DNA of 64,000 nt, taken from contig VEPM01000021.1 of the NCBI GenBank assembly GCA_012026795.1, positions 1 to 64,000 of the forward strand, written 5' to 3'. Source of the DNA: Candidatus Methanoperedens sp. Its GTDB lineage: Archaea; Halobacteriota; Methanosarcinia; Methanosarcinales; Methanoperedenaceae. Below, in pieces: positions 1-8,445 of the stretch. The translations under genes were made by a program, and so were the position numbers. Numbering within the stretch: position 1 is the first letter of the stretch; each line of letters begins with the position of its first letter. The notes beneath the pieces were generated by a model. The model made no database searches. It was given only the letters and a program-made list of their open reading frames with translations, and was not told the DNA's origin.

Positions 1-1
1 A

Positions 2-289
2 TCTGGTTGGTCAAAAACATATACTTGGAAATTAGTCCCTAATGGAGCTTGGAAAGGCGGAAACGCACCTATAAACATAGTGGTTCAATTCAATAAAGGT
101 ATGACTGACAAAAAAATCCAATTCACCATCGCAAACCCCTACATCCTTGACGAGCAGTACTCCGGCGCCCCCACGACTCCCGCGCCGGAAATAACAGGAA
201 CTGGCGCCCCGACGAAAGAGACGCCGTTCCTTCCGGCAATATTCACGGTCAGCGCACTATTGCTGGCATGGCGCTTGAAAAAATCGTGA
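2..289 (+). CDS. C-terminal end of an exported, membrane-anchored surface protein (partial)
   Basis: The frame is open from the first bases of the window, so this is the tail of a gene starting upstream; the GTG at 80 is an internal codon. The visible part has aromatic and polar residues as in a secreted beta-rich domain, then a Thr/Pro/Ala linker, then one hydrophobic helix ending in two lysines. Linker plus helix plus basic tip is the layout of archaeal C-terminal sorting signals (PGF-CTERM-like), although the exact PGF triplet is absent (TPFLPA is in its place). It probably sits on the outer face of the membrane or in the S-layer. The function of the missing N-terminal part cannot be told. 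Confidence 0.7.
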   Translation, partial: SGWSKTYTWKLVPNGAWKGGNAPINIVVQFNKGMTDKKIQFTIANPYILDEQYSGAPTTPAPEITGTGAPTKETPFLPAIFTVSALLLAWRLKKS

Positions 290-330
290 GATGGGGCATA
301 CAATAAACACTTTCAGTCAACGTTGCTTTA

Positions 331-371
331 CGGCGCTGGGGTTGCGACCCCAGACCGGCGGAAGCGCCGCC
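331..371. other. GC-rich double hairpin
   Basis: A short GC-rich patch in an AT-rich intergenic stretch holds two adjacent perfect hairpins: a 7-bp stem (336-342 with 347-353, loop TGCG) and a 5-bp stem (356-360 with 365-369, loop GAAG). It lies after the surface-protein stop codon and could be a terminator, a REP-like repeat or part of a small RNA. No T-tract follows directly, so a simple terminator is not certain. Confidence 0.4.
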
Positions 372-565
372 GCTGGCAGGTTTAACATGAAATTTCAGAA
401 ATTTTAATTATACAAAGATTTTATTAAAAAGATATTTAGTATATTGAACCATCATTCATTTGATTGAACTATAATCAGGCGGCTTAAAATGTAGTCTCAA
501 AGGATTAAATTATCTCAAAGATAATCGTTAAATACTTTGAAAAATGATATGACTGTGAAACTAAT

Positions 566-793
566 ATGCTCAGTGAAACAGTAATATCAAAGGGATACCA
601 GACCGTAGTACCTGCAAAAATAAGGAAAGCGCACAAAATAATACCCGGAGATGTTCTCGAATGGATTGACACCGAAAAGGGAATAATTGTGCTGCCAAGA
701 AAAAAAAGGACATTGAAGGATATAATCGGGCTGGTAAAAGCGGGTGGGGATGCCGTTGAGTCCAAAAAGCAGGTCCAGAAGGGACTTAAATGA
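566..793 (+). CDS. vapB: AbrB/MazE-type antitoxin (VapB-like)
   Basis: This 75-residue protein starts with a SpoVT/AbrB swapped-hairpin DNA-binding domain (residues about 3-45: SKGYQTVVPAKIRKA, then GDVLEW and IIVLPRKKR). The C-terminal tail would wrap and neutralise the toxin. Its stop overlaps the start of the PIN-domain gene by 4 nt (ATGA), the usual arrangement for a vapBC pair. Such antitoxins repress their own operon by binding the promoter. An AT-rich TATA-like stretch lies about 30 nt upstream of the ATG, so the transcript may be leaderless. Confidence 0.85.
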   Translation: MLSETVISKGYQTVVPAKIRKAHKIIPGDVLEWIDTEKGIIVLPRKKRTLKDIIGLVKAGGDAVESKKQVQKGLK

Positions 794-1176
794 TCTTTGC
801 GGATTCTTCATATTTTATCGCCATTGCACGAGAAAAGGACAGGTGGCACAAAGATGCTCTGAAGGTATCTGAAAAAACCAGGGAATCCCTGCTGATCTCT
901 GAGCTTATCATAAGCGAAAGCATAACAATAGTGGGTTCATTTGAAGGCGGGAAGGCAGGAAAAATCCTCTACGAATACTTCATCGATAATTGTAAAATAG
1001 AATTCCTGAATAAAGAATTAATGGAAAAGGCGGTGGACACATTCTTGAAGTACGACGGCTCGATATCTCTGGCTGACGCTTCATCTGTCGGGATTATGAG
1101 AAAACATGGAATTAAAAAGATAATTTCATTTGATAGCGATTTTGATAAAGTAAATGAGATCGACAGGATCAGGTAG
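790..1176 (+). CDS. vapC: PIN-domain ribonuclease toxin (VapC)
   Basis: A 128-residue single PIN domain. The acidic metal-binding residues are in place: D5 in the first strand (FADSSYF), E38/E43, D96 (SLADASS) and D115/D117 near the end (SFDSDFD). VapC toxins cut tRNA or rRNA using Mg or Mn when released from VapB. It is translationally coupled to the antitoxin just upstream by an ATGA overlap. Length and motif order are normal, so it looks intact. Confidence 0.87.
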   Translation: MIFADSSYFIAIAREKDRWHKDALKVSEKTRESLLISELIISESITIVGSFEGGKAGKILYEYFIDNCKIEFLNKELMEKAVDTFLKYDGSISLADASSVGIMRKHGIKKIISFDSDFDKVNEIDRIR

Positions 1177-1189
1177 ATAATTGAAAGAA

Positions 1190-1318
1190 ATGTTCACCAC
1201 AATACGAGGTCAGAAAATCCTCTTCTCATTATTAACAGCCAGGGATTCCCAGAAATTCCCGGAGTTAAGAAAAGACGCAAAAGATGGTGGCGTTGTGGCA
1301 GAAGTTATAAAGGTTTAA
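1190..1318 (+). pseudogene. Short remnant resembling a DinD/BRO-type protein
   Basis: A 42-codon frame between vapC and the TusA-like gene contains LLTARDSQKFPELRKDAK, which resembles a stretch I remember from DNA-damage-inducible protein D (roughly TARD-x-PEFPELRKDAK-x-GG). The rest of that about 280-residue protein is absent on both sides. I read it as the leftover of a deleted gene; a real micro-protein is less likely. The match is from memory. Confidence 0.4.
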
Positions 1319-1350
1319 TATTAATATACCAACCATTCATAATAGTCAAT

Positions 1351-1569
1351 ATGGAAAGCCTTGATCTTCAGGGTAAAGTATGCCCCTTTGTATTATTTCA
1401 TACAAAGAAAAAACTTGAAACAATACCTGTTGGTGAAAAACTGGAAGTAATAACAAACGATCCCACCGCAAAAGATACAATATCAGGATGGTGCAAGACG
1501 CATCATCATGAGGTACTGGAAATAAAAAACCAGGGGACTCATATTAAGATTGTAATTCTTAAACACTAA
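1351..1569 (+). CDS. TusA/SirA-like sulfurtransferase
   Basis: A 72-residue protein with the TusA-family fold. The N-terminal motif KVCPFV carries the catalytic Cys-Pro pair (C11-P12); these proteins hold sulfur as a persulfide on this cysteine and pass it on for tRNA thiolation, molybdopterin or other sulfur chemistry. Length is typical (70-80 residues). The second half has two extra cysteine/histidine features (GWCKTHHHE). A TATA-like stretch (about 1314-1327) precedes the start. It has no obvious partner among its neighbours, so its acceptor is unknown. Confidence 0.8.
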   Translation: MESLDLQGKVCPFVLFHTKKKLETIPVGEKLEVITNDPTAKDTISGWCKTHHHEVLEIKNQGTHIKIVILKH

Positions 1570-1736
1570 CGGACTTTTTGATTGATTAATTAATTTATTT
1601 TAATAGTTATATTGTTATGCAGAAAGTATATCAACTACTTTTACAATTTAATATTTGCTTCTTCTAACTCAAAGTACAGGTGAATGCCATCTGGGAAAAG
1701 TGATGCAGGAAGTTAAAATATAAACAAGGTATTACA

Positions 1737-2312
1737 ATGGAAACGACGCTTACAAATTTTAATGTAAAGGATATGACCGAGAATTCAAAGAATGTTAACG
1801 CCACTCTTAAAGTAATTGAGATAGGAGAGGTCAAGGACATAAAATCACAATATGGTGATAAACGAGTCTGTGAAGTAAAAGTTGCAGATGCGACAGGAAG
1901 CATCCTATTATCCTTATGGGATGACCAGATCGGCAAAATTGCAGCAGAAGATAGCATCTCGATCCAGAATGGTTATATTTCCGTAGTAAGAAATTCCATG
2001 AGATTGAACATAGGAAAATACGGGAAGATGTTGTTATCAGAAGAACCGGTTGTTGAAGTCAACACTGAACTTAATATGTCTGATAAGCACGTGGAAATGC
2101 CAGACAGGCCAAGACGCACCGGAGGATACAGCGGAGGCGGTGGTCGCGGTGGCAGCGGAGGTTATGGCAGCATGTACGGTAGCGGAGGAGGCGGCTATGG
2201 CGGAGGAGGATTCGGCGGGGGCAGAGGCGGCGGAGGTCGCGGCGGAGGCAGCGGGGGCAGGGACCGCGGCCGGGATTCAAGAGATAGAAGAGGCGGCGGA
2301 AAAAGAAGATAA
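1737..2312 (+). CDS. OB-fold single-stranded nucleic-acid-binding protein with RGG-rich tail
   Basis: Residues about 10-115 form one OB fold of the RPA/SOSS-B-like type, with the strand pattern around VCEVKVADATGSILLSLWDDQ typical of archaeal SSB proteins. Residues about 125-191 are an extremely Gly/Arg-rich disordered tail with many GGG, RGG and GYG repeats ending in basic residues. In known proteins OB domains bind ssDNA or RNA while RGG tails add low-specificity nucleic-acid or protein contacts and can promote condensates. Most likely a single-OB SSB acting in repair or RNA metabolism. It is a lone gene upstream of rio2. Confidence 0.8.
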   Translation: METTLTNFNVKDMTENSKNVNATLKVIEIGEVKDIKSQYGDKRVCEVKVADATGSILLSLWDDQIGKIAAEDSISIQNGYISVVRNSMRLNIGKYGKMLLSEEPVVEVNTELNMSDKHVEMPDRPRRTGGYSGGGGRGGSGGYGSMYGSGGGGYGGGGFGGGRGGGGRGGGSGGRDRGRDSRDRRGGGKRR

Positions 2313-2373
2313 TATTCTTCTTTTTTTGTTTTTATTAACCTTTTTTATAGTCAGCAGTATAATATAGTAAATA

Positions 2374-3243
2374 ATGCTTGAAAATATTCCGGAGATATTT
2401 CTTTCTATCACGAACAAGGAATTTCGTGTTCTTGTTGCTATCGAAAACCAGATGAAATCCCATGAATGGGTTCCAATAGAAGAGATCGTGAATTTTACGA
2501 CATTTGACAGGAAGGAAGTGGAATATATTCTCTCAAACCTGGCACAAAACAAGCTTATTCAAAGGAATGTCCAGGCTTATGAAGGATACAGGATATACTT
2601 TGAAGCATACGACCTGCTTGCACTGAATGCGTTCGTGAAGCGAGGATCTGTGAATGCACTGGGTGAAATAATCGGGAGGGGAAAAGAATCTGTAGTATAT
2701 GAAGCAACAGGCGGCATTATTGACCGGCATGTTATAATTAAACTACACAGGGAAGGAAAAATGAGCTTCAGGCATGTCAGGACAAAAAGAGAAACTATCG
2801 GGGAAAGGCGGCATCTTTCCTGGTTATATGCTGCACGTCTTGCAGCTAAAAAAGAATATGATGCCCTTGTTGCTCTTTATCCGAAAGTCAGTGTCCCTGA
2901 GCCGATAGATCATAACAGGCATGGGATCGTGATGTCCAAAGCAATGGGTCAACAGCTTGCGCATACCCGGCTGGATGAACCTGGTTGGTATCTGGATGAG
3001 ATATTAAGACAGATAAAAAGAGCATACGGACTCGGGATTATCCATTGTGACCTGAGTGAATTTAATATCTTTGTTAATCCCGCAGGATGTGAGATCATCG
3101 ATTGGCCCCAATTCATCAAACCGACTCATCCTAATGCACATCAGTTTCTTCACAGGGATGTTGATAATGTATTATCATATTTTAACCGTAAATACAGGAT
3201 CAAAAGAGACACTGGCGAGATAATAAATACTATTATAACATGA
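2374..3243 (+). CDS. rio2: RIO2 serine/threonine protein kinase
   Basis: A 289-residue protein with the RIO2 domain order: N-terminal winged helix (about 1-85), then a compact kinase fold. The nucleotide loop reads IGRGKESVVYEA, the catalytic loop IIHCDLSEFNIFV and the metal-binding loop IIDWPQF, all diagnostic of RIO kinases. RIO2 acts late in 40S/30S subunit maturation as an ATPase-driven release factor. An archaeal TATA-like stretch lies just upstream. The stop is followed after only 3 nt by the DUF460 gene, so the two are probably co-transcribed. Confidence 0.93.
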   Translation: MLENIPEIFLSITNKEFRVLVAIENQMKSHEWVPIEEIVNFTTFDRKEVEYILSNLAQNKLIQRNVQAYEGYRIYFEAYDLLALNAFVKRGSVNALGEIIGRGKESVVYEATGGIIDRHVIIKLHREGKMSFRHVRTKRETIGERRHLSWLYAARLAAKKEYDALVALYPKVSVPEPIDHNRHGIVMSKAMGQQLAHTRLDEPGWYLDEILRQIKRAYGLGIIHCDLSEFNIFVNPAGCEIIDWPQFIKPTHPNAHQFLHRDVDNVLSYFNRKYRIKRDTGEIINTIIT

Positions 3244-3246
3244 ATT

Positions 3247-5220
3247 ATGCCGGAAAATATAATTTTTGGTATAGACATTGCTAAAGGTTCTTTACATGCA
3301 AGGGAAAAACCAGCCTATGCCGTAGTGATACTCAGAAATGGGGATATTGAACATCACAAAATGGTAAGCCTCCATAAATTCATGCGAATGGTCTGGAAAG
3401 AAAAACCATCGTTGATCGCTGTTGATAATATTTATGAATTAGTTTCGGATAAGCATGACCTTATTTCGTTCCTTGAGAAATTACCCCCTGATACGAAACT
3501 TGCCCAGGTAACAGGGGGTGAGCAGCTTTTACCACTTACAAAACTAGCCCGCCAGCAGGGACTATCCTTTGACAGGTTTGACCCTGGCGCTGAGGCCCTC
3601 ATATGCGCGCAGCTTTCACAAATAGGGGTGGGTTATGAAGTGTCGGCATTTGAGGATAAAACGGTTATCAAGGTCAGCAGGGGGCGCTCACCGGGCAGAG
3701 GCGGATGGAGCCAGAACAGGTACAGGCGCAAAATGCATGGGTATGTCAGGCAAAGAGCAAGGGAGATCGAAGATTCCCTGAATGAACTCTCAAGAACCAG
3801 GGGATTCACATTTTCCCAGAATATAACAGAGAGGTTCGGGGGATATTCAAAAGCTGAATTCACCGTGGATGCACCAAGAAGCCAGATCCATATCGGTTCG
3901 GGAAAATACGGGGATGTGCAGGTGAGTGTAAAAGGCATAGAACGTGATTCCGTGGTTTTTAAGCCGCTAAAAGTGAAAAAAAGAGATTATATCATCGTTG
4001 GAATCGACCCTGGAACCACGACAGCTATTGCCGTTCTCACACTTGATGGTGAATTGCGAAAGCTCCATAGTTCAAGGACTATTTCGATACCTGAAGTCAT
4101 TGAAATGATCGCACAGGAAGGAAGACCGCTTGTTATAGCAAGTGATGTATTCCCTACCCCCAATGCTGTTGAAAAGATCAGAAGGGCATTTAATGCCGTA
4201 TCAAGCTCTCCTTTTGAAGTACTCTCGGCCGGGGATAAGATTGAGTTTGCAGCACCATATGGTTATTCAAACAACCATGAACGTGATGCCATTGCAGCTG
4301 CCGTATCGTTTTATCGCAAAAACAAAAATAAGTTCGAACAGATCAAAAAGAAGACACCTCCAGGAGTAGATGCCAGCGAAGCGATAGCGCAGGTCGTGAG
4401 GGGAAAATCTGTTGAGGCTGTTATCTCAGGATTGACCAGGACGGAAATTAAAGAGCCTTATGTCCAGATAATTCCTGAAAAAAAAGATGAGGATGCATTT
4501 CACTTGAGGGAATCCATCCGGAAATATGAAGATATAATTAATGAAATGAGGACAAGACAAGAATCTCTGGAAAAAGAACTTCTCATCAGGAACGAAAAGA
4601 TCCGGGAATTTGAAGAGCTAATAAGAAAGCAGCGTTCAGATGTATACAAAAAAATAAAAAAAGACAAAACAATACAAATCAGGGATATGGATATACAGCG
4701 ATTGCAAAACAAGATATCTGAGAAAAACAGGAAAATTTCCGAATTAAATGAAAGGATCCATAAACTGAAAAAGGTCCGAAGACTTGAAATAAGCGGCCGT
4801 GTTCTTCCTGTGAAGATAATATTTTCTTTTACGAAAGACAGTATCCTTAAAACCCGGGAAACAGTGGGAATAAAAACAGACGACATCATCCTGTTGAAGG
4901 ATTCAAGCGGTGGAGGAACAATTACCGCTAAAATGCTTGCTGACCTCGGTGTGCGGGCGATCATCATCTGTAATGATATGTCGCATGCTGCAGAAGAAGA
5001 ACTTTTCAACCTTGGTGTGCCTGTTTTAAAAGCACAGGATGTGAATATCCAGTTTGATCCAGCAGAAGAGCTTGCTGTTATCGATCCTGATGATATGAGA
5101 AATGCAATAGAAGACTGGAATAAGAAAGCGCAACAACGCAGGGTTGAGGCAAAAGAAGAATGGCTAAAATCGCTAGTGGATGAGTACAGGAGCGAGAGAA
5201 GAAAAGAGCTGAAAGGTTGA
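3247..5220 (+). CDS. DUF460 archaeal protein with RNase H-like fold and coiled coil
   Basis: A 657-residue protein. The N-terminal third begins IIFGIDIAKGS and the middle has a second such strand, IVGIDPGTTTAIAVL, both typical of RNase H-like folds with a metal-binding Asp. Residues about 415-520 are a long charged coiled coil. The C-terminal part (about 525-640) is another alpha/beta domain. The DUF460 family is archaeal and predicted to be a Holliday-junction-resolvase or RNase-like nuclease; the exact role is not known. Its position directly behind rio2 suggests an RNA or ribosome link. Confidence 0.8.
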   Translation: MPENIIFGIDIAKGSLHAREKPAYAVVILRNGDIEHHKMVSLHKFMRMVWKEKPSLIAVDNIYELVSDKHDLISFLEKLPPDTKLAQVTGGEQLLPLTKLARQQGLSFDRFDPGAEALICAQLSQIGVGYEVSAFEDKTVIKVSRGRSPGRGGWSQNRYRRKMHGYVRQRAREIEDSLNELSRTRGFTFSQNITERFGGYSKAEFTVDAPRSQIHIGSGKYGDVQVSVKGIERDSVVFKPLKVKKRDYIIVGIDPGTTTAIAVLTLDGELRKLHSSRTISIPEVIEMIAQEGRPLVIASDVFPTPNAVEKIRRAFNAVSSSPFEVLSAGDKIEFAAPYGYSNNHERDAIAAAVSFYRKNKNKFEQIKKKTPPGVDASEAIAQVVRGKSVEAVISGLTRTEIKEPYVQIIPEKKDEDAFHLRESIRKYEDIINEMRTRQESLEKELLIRNEKIREFEELIRKQRSDVYKKIKKDKTIQIRDMDIQRLQNKISEKNRKISELNERIHKLKKVRRLEISGRVLPVKIIFSFTKDSILKTRETVGIKTDDIILLKDSSGGGTITAKMLADLGVRAIIICNDMSHAAEEELFNLGVPVLKAQDVNIQFDPAEELAVIDPDDMRNAIEDWNKKAQQRRVEAKEEWLKSLVDEYRSERRKELKG

Positions 5221-5353
5221 AATTATTTCATCTTTGAATTAATATAATATTTTTGAAGGATAAGTTTAAGTATTTTGCAGATTAAACTGAACTGAATATA
5301 TCATTATTAATGATTTGAATAATAATAATAATGGTGATGATAGGAGTATTCAT

Positions 5354-6304
5354 ATGATAGATAAAAACGTTTTAAAGATAATTATAGGATTGGTTTTTGT
5401 GCTCTTAGCTTTGCAGGTAATTCAACCAGCAGCGTCAAAAGCACCGGATTTACCTAATAACTCATGTGCTGATTGCCACCGCCAATTGCTTTTTAGTTCA
5501 GAATCACAAAGGCAATTTATCGATATTCGCATCAAGCATCTTGAAAGCGGTATTTCATGTTCGATCATTTGCCATGAGGATAGGCTCAATAAATCAACTG
5601 CCAGTACTTATGCCATGTGGTCAATATCCACACACGCTCTTTTTGAAGTAACATGTGAAAAATGCCATGGTGGAGACCCGTCAAAGGTTTTGAAACAGGA
5701 AGCACATGTTGGTGTTTCAAATTCCAGCATATTACGCGCAAATACTCCCGAAATGTGCGGTAAATGCCACGGGCCTGAACTTGAAGAATTCAAGAGTTCC
5801 CAGCATTTCAAGAAATTAGAATCAAACCAGGAAGGACCCGCACCCGCATGCATCACCTGTCACCAGGCGCATAGCGTCCGGGTTTTAACAGCATCTGAAA
5901 TTGAGGATTTCTGCAGCAATTGCCATAATAACATCACGGGTATAAATCCTGGAGTGCCAAAGAAAGCAGAAACAGCCCTGTCTTCGGTAAGGGAATTGCA
6001 GCTTGAAATATCAAAGGCAAGAAGCTCTGTTCTTGCGGCAAAAGCCTCAGGAAAGGATGTTACAGCAGCCGAAGCAGACCTTGAATCAGCAAAGACAATA
6101 CTAAAAAATACTCCGTCTGTCTGGCACAGGTTTAACCTGACTTACTTTGATACGGAAGTCCATAAAGGAATAACAGATGCCCAGAATGCAGAAAAAGCGA
6201 TGCCTGATAATAATGAAACAGCGGTTCCAACAAAAGCACCAGGATTTGGAGTTTTCCTGATGGTATCAGGCCTGGTAGCAGCATATCTGTTAAAACGGCA
6301 TTGA
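5354..6304 (+). CDS. Hexaheme c-type cytochrome, membrane-anchored (copy 1)
   Basis: I place the start at the ATG at 5354 because TAGGAG lies 7-8 nt upstream; an upstream TTG at 5315 would add an Asn-rich stretch. The 316-residue protein has a signal peptide, five CXXCH sites (about residues 38, 101, 135, 166, 187) and one CX3CH site (CSIICH, about 69), so up to six hemes c. A coiled-coil-prone helix follows (about 210-260), then a PGFGV motif, one hydrophobic helix and a basic end, an archaeal sorting anchor. It should sit outside the membrane. It is a paralogue of the next gene and heads the Rieske/cytochrome b operon, hence probably the electron acceptor or exit of that complex. Confidence 0.88.
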   Translation: MIDKNVLKIIIGLVFVLLALQVIQPAASKAPDLPNNSCADCHRQLLFSSESQRQFIDIRIKHLESGISCSIICHEDRLNKSTASTYAMWSISTHALFEVTCEKCHGGDPSKVLKQEAHVGVSNSSILRANTPEMCGKCHGPELEEFKSSQHFKKLESNQEGPAPACITCHQAHSVRVLTASEIEDFCSNCHNNITGINPGVPKKAETALSSVRELQLEISKARSSVLAAKASGKDVTAAEADLESAKTILKNTPSVWHRFNLTYFDTEVHKGITDAQNAEKAMPDNNETAVPTKAPGFGVFLMVSGLVAAYLLKRH

Positions 6305-6347
6305 CAAATCATCATATTAATTTAATATACAAACAAAAGGTGATTGA

Positions 6348-7289
6348 ATGAATATAAAAAAAACGATTGTATTAGCTGGTTTCATGTTTATATTTGCGAT
6401 ATTAGCCATATTAGCCATGCCAGTATCAGCAGCAGACAATAATTCATGCCTGGATTGCCATGAAAAACTTACAGCATTCAATGAGACAGAAAAACAACTT
6501 AATGAGGTAAGAATAAAACATCTTCAAAGGGATGTTGCCTGTTCTCTTGAGTGCCATGCAACTATTATCGACAAGATTGCGAAAAGCAATTATGAACAGT
6601 GGACAAATTCCAAACATGCCATGTTCAATGTCACATGCGATAAATGTCATGGGGGCGACGTCGGTTCTGATATAAAGGAAACAGCACATGCAGGTGTTTC
6701 ACGCTCATCAGAAACAAACAGTACTGTCTTTTACAGGAATGTACCCGAAACTTGCGGTAAATGTCATGTTAATGAATTAAATCAGTTCAAAGATTCCTTA
6801 CATTATCAGAGATTAAAGGCACTGAAACAGGCACCAACGTGCGATACATGCCACATGCCACATGAATTCAAAGTGTTAAATTCCAGTGAATTCCAGAATC
6901 TATGCAGTAGCTGTCATAATATTGATATGAAAATTGCCCCTGACATTCCTGACAAAGCTGTGGTAGCAATTGATAATACTGAAATACTCAGGAACGAGAT
7001 TAGGATTGCAGATGAGGCTATAAAACAGGCAAAACAGCAGGGAAAAGACGTCACAGTCGCACAAAAAGAGCTTGATTCTGCACTGGCCATCCGGGATAAT
7101 CTTCCCATACTCTGGCATAGTTTTAACCTTCCCAACTTCCAGAATGTAACTGAAAATGGCATTGTATTTGCCAAGAAAGCACAAACAGAGTTAGGGTTAC
7201 CCCAGACCAAGCCGTCAACTCCCGGATTTGGAATAATATTATCCGTTATGGGAATAATTTCAATATACCTGCTAATACGCAGAAGATAA
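6348..7289 (+). CDS. Hexaheme c-type cytochrome, membrane-anchored (copy 2)
   Basis: A 313-residue paralogue of the preceding gene with the same layout: signal peptide, five CXXCH sites (about residues 34, 97, 136, 165, 186), one CX3CH site (CSLECH, about 65), a helical linker with the same WH(S/R)FNL stretch, then PGFGI, a hydrophobic helix and RRR. Conserved histidines (IKH, SKHAMF, LHY) are candidate axial ligands. A GGTGA Shine-Dalgarno lies upstream. Tandem duplication followed by divergence is likely. Together the two copies could give a 12-heme wire on the outer face, next to the quinol-oxidising complex encoded downstream. Confidence 0.88.
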   Translation: MNIKKTIVLAGFMFIFAILAILAMPVSAADNNSCLDCHEKLTAFNETEKQLNEVRIKHLQRDVACSLECHATIIDKIAKSNYEQWTNSKHAMFNVTCDKCHGGDVGSDIKETAHAGVSRSSETNSTVFYRNVPETCGKCHVNELNQFKDSLHYQRLKALKQAPTCDTCHMPHEFKVLNSSEFQNLCSSCHNIDMKIAPDIPDKAVVAIDNTEILRNEIRIADEAIKQAKQQGKDVTVAQKELDSALAIRDNLPILWHSFNLPNFQNVTENGIVFAKKAQTELGLPQTKPSTPGFGIILSVMGIISIYLLIRRR

Positions 7290-7305
7290 AAGAGGTGAAA
7301 CCAGA

Positions 7306-7653
7306 ATGAACAAAAAACGAATAAATCAAATCATATTGTTGGTTGCATTAGTTCTCCTGCTATTAATGCCCTCTTTAACATCGGCACGGCCCGAATATGC
7401 AGTAAAGGAAAGCAGGAATTGCCCATATTGCCATACAAGGGATGGCCCGCCGCAGCTCAACGAGATCGGAGTTTATTATGCTACCCACAATTATTCTATG
7501 GAAGGTTATGTTCCAACACCAACAGTGACGCCAACTCCTGAACCTACAAAGGAGATCGAGATAGGGGTTCATATGACAACATGGGATGTAGGGATACGAG
7601 GATTGGCTCTTATCCTGCTTGTGCTTGCCATAGTTTATGTAATAAGGTTGTGA
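7306..7653 (+). CDS. Membrane-bound monoheme cytochrome c
   Basis: A 115-residue protein: signal peptide or N-terminal helix (about 7-27), one CXXCH heme site (CPYCH, about 40-44), a Thr/Pro-rich linker (about 70-85) and a C-terminal transmembrane helix (about 95-113). The strong AGAGGTGA ribosome site 16 nt after the previous stop marks it as part of the same operon. It is best seen as a small c-type subunit of the Rieske/cytochrome b complex, in the place where cytochrome c1 or f would act, although it is much smaller than either. The family is not otherwise known to me. Confidence 0.78.
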   Translation: MNKKRINQIILLVALVLLLLMPSLTSARPEYAVKESRNCPYCHTRDGPPQLNEIGVYYATHNYSMEGYVPTPTVTPTPEPTKEIEIGVHMTTWDVGIRGLALILLVLAIVYVIRL

Positions 7654-7660
7654 GGTAATC

Positions 7661-7936
7661 ATGCATATTGAGAAAATAGAATATGGGCCGGAGAAAGAAG
7701 GCCTGTGGTCGCAGGTTGCTTTTGTATTGATAATTCTTTTGGCACTTGTCGCAGCCGGAATTACAGGAATATTTTTTTGGAGAATCTTAACAAGCGATGT
7801 CCAGGTTGCATCTACAAGACAATTCAATGAGGACATAGGAAAATTACTTGCTTATCTCCTGTTTGACCTGGCAGCTATCATTTATCTATATGTTAAAGAG
7901 CTGCTGCAAGACGAATATGTTACAACACTGGAGTGA
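7661..7936 (+). CDS. Small two-helix membrane protein of the cytochrome operon
   Basis: A 91-residue protein with two predicted transmembrane helices (about 18-42 and 60-78) and no heme or metal motif. It starts 7 nt after the monoheme cytochrome stop and ends just before the Rieske gene. Position and size suggest a structural subunit of the bc-type complex, like the small subunits of b6f. I do not recognise a family. Confidence 0.7.
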   Translation: MHIEKIEYGPEKEGLWSQVAFVLIILLALVAAGITGIFFWRILTSDVQVASTRQFNEDIGKLLAYLLFDLAAIIYLYVKELLQDEYVTTLE

Positions 7937-7940
7937 GAAC

Positions 7941-8435
7941 ATGGATGATAAAATAACTTTTACAATTACAAGAAGGAAGCTTACTGAGCTTATTATGGCA
8001 CTTGTTGCATTATTCTTTGCAGGAGGCGCCCTGGCATCGATATTGAAATACCTCTGGCCTGCCACTTCTGCAAAAGGCGATGCCGCCGAAATAAAAATTG
8101 CAAATGCAGATGAAGTTCCGACAGGCAGTGCCAGGAAGTTCATGTTTAACGGGAAAGCGGCCGTACTCCTGCATATGCCCGCAGGTTTTCGAGCTTTCGG
8201 ATCCGTTTGCACGCATCTTGGATGTATCTCTTACTGGAAAGAGGATGAAGGCATCCTGTTCTGCCCATGCCACCTGGGAAAGTTCGATCCGAACACAGGC
8301 GCTGTAATATCAGGACCGCCCCCATCCCCATTACCGGCAATTGATATTGTCGTAAAAGAAGGAGCGGTCTATGCGCTTAAATGGAAAGATCCTGCATATG
8401 TGAGGACCATTTCATTCTATGCCGGAGCTGCCTAG
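7941..8435 (+). CDS. Rieske [2Fe-2S] protein
   Basis: The start is the ATG at 7941, four nt after the preceding stop; a longer frame exists upstream but runs through the previous gene. The 164-residue protein has an N-terminal membrane helix (about 14-38) and a Rieske domain with box 1 CTHLGC and box 2 CPCHLGKF, giving the two Cys and two His cluster ligands, then a GPPPSPLP Pro loop. This subunit takes one electron from quinol and passes it to a c-type cytochrome on the outer face. It forms a complex with the cytochrome b subunits encoded next. Confidence 0.93.
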   Translation: MDDKITFTITRRKLTELIMALVALFFAGGALASILKYLWPATSAKGDAAEIKIANADEVPTGSARKFMFNGKAAVLLHMPAGFRAFGSVCTHLGCISYWKEDEGILFCPCHLGKFDPNTGAVISGPPPSPLPAIDIVVKEGAVYALKWKDPAYVRTISFYAGAA

Positions 8436-8445
8436 GGGTGATCAT

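Noticed and set aside
2050-2367. 105-codon Ala/Glu-rich frame
   Set aside because: It is the alternative frame of the Gly/Arg-rich tail of the OB-fold protein; the tail's low complexity keeps other frames open.
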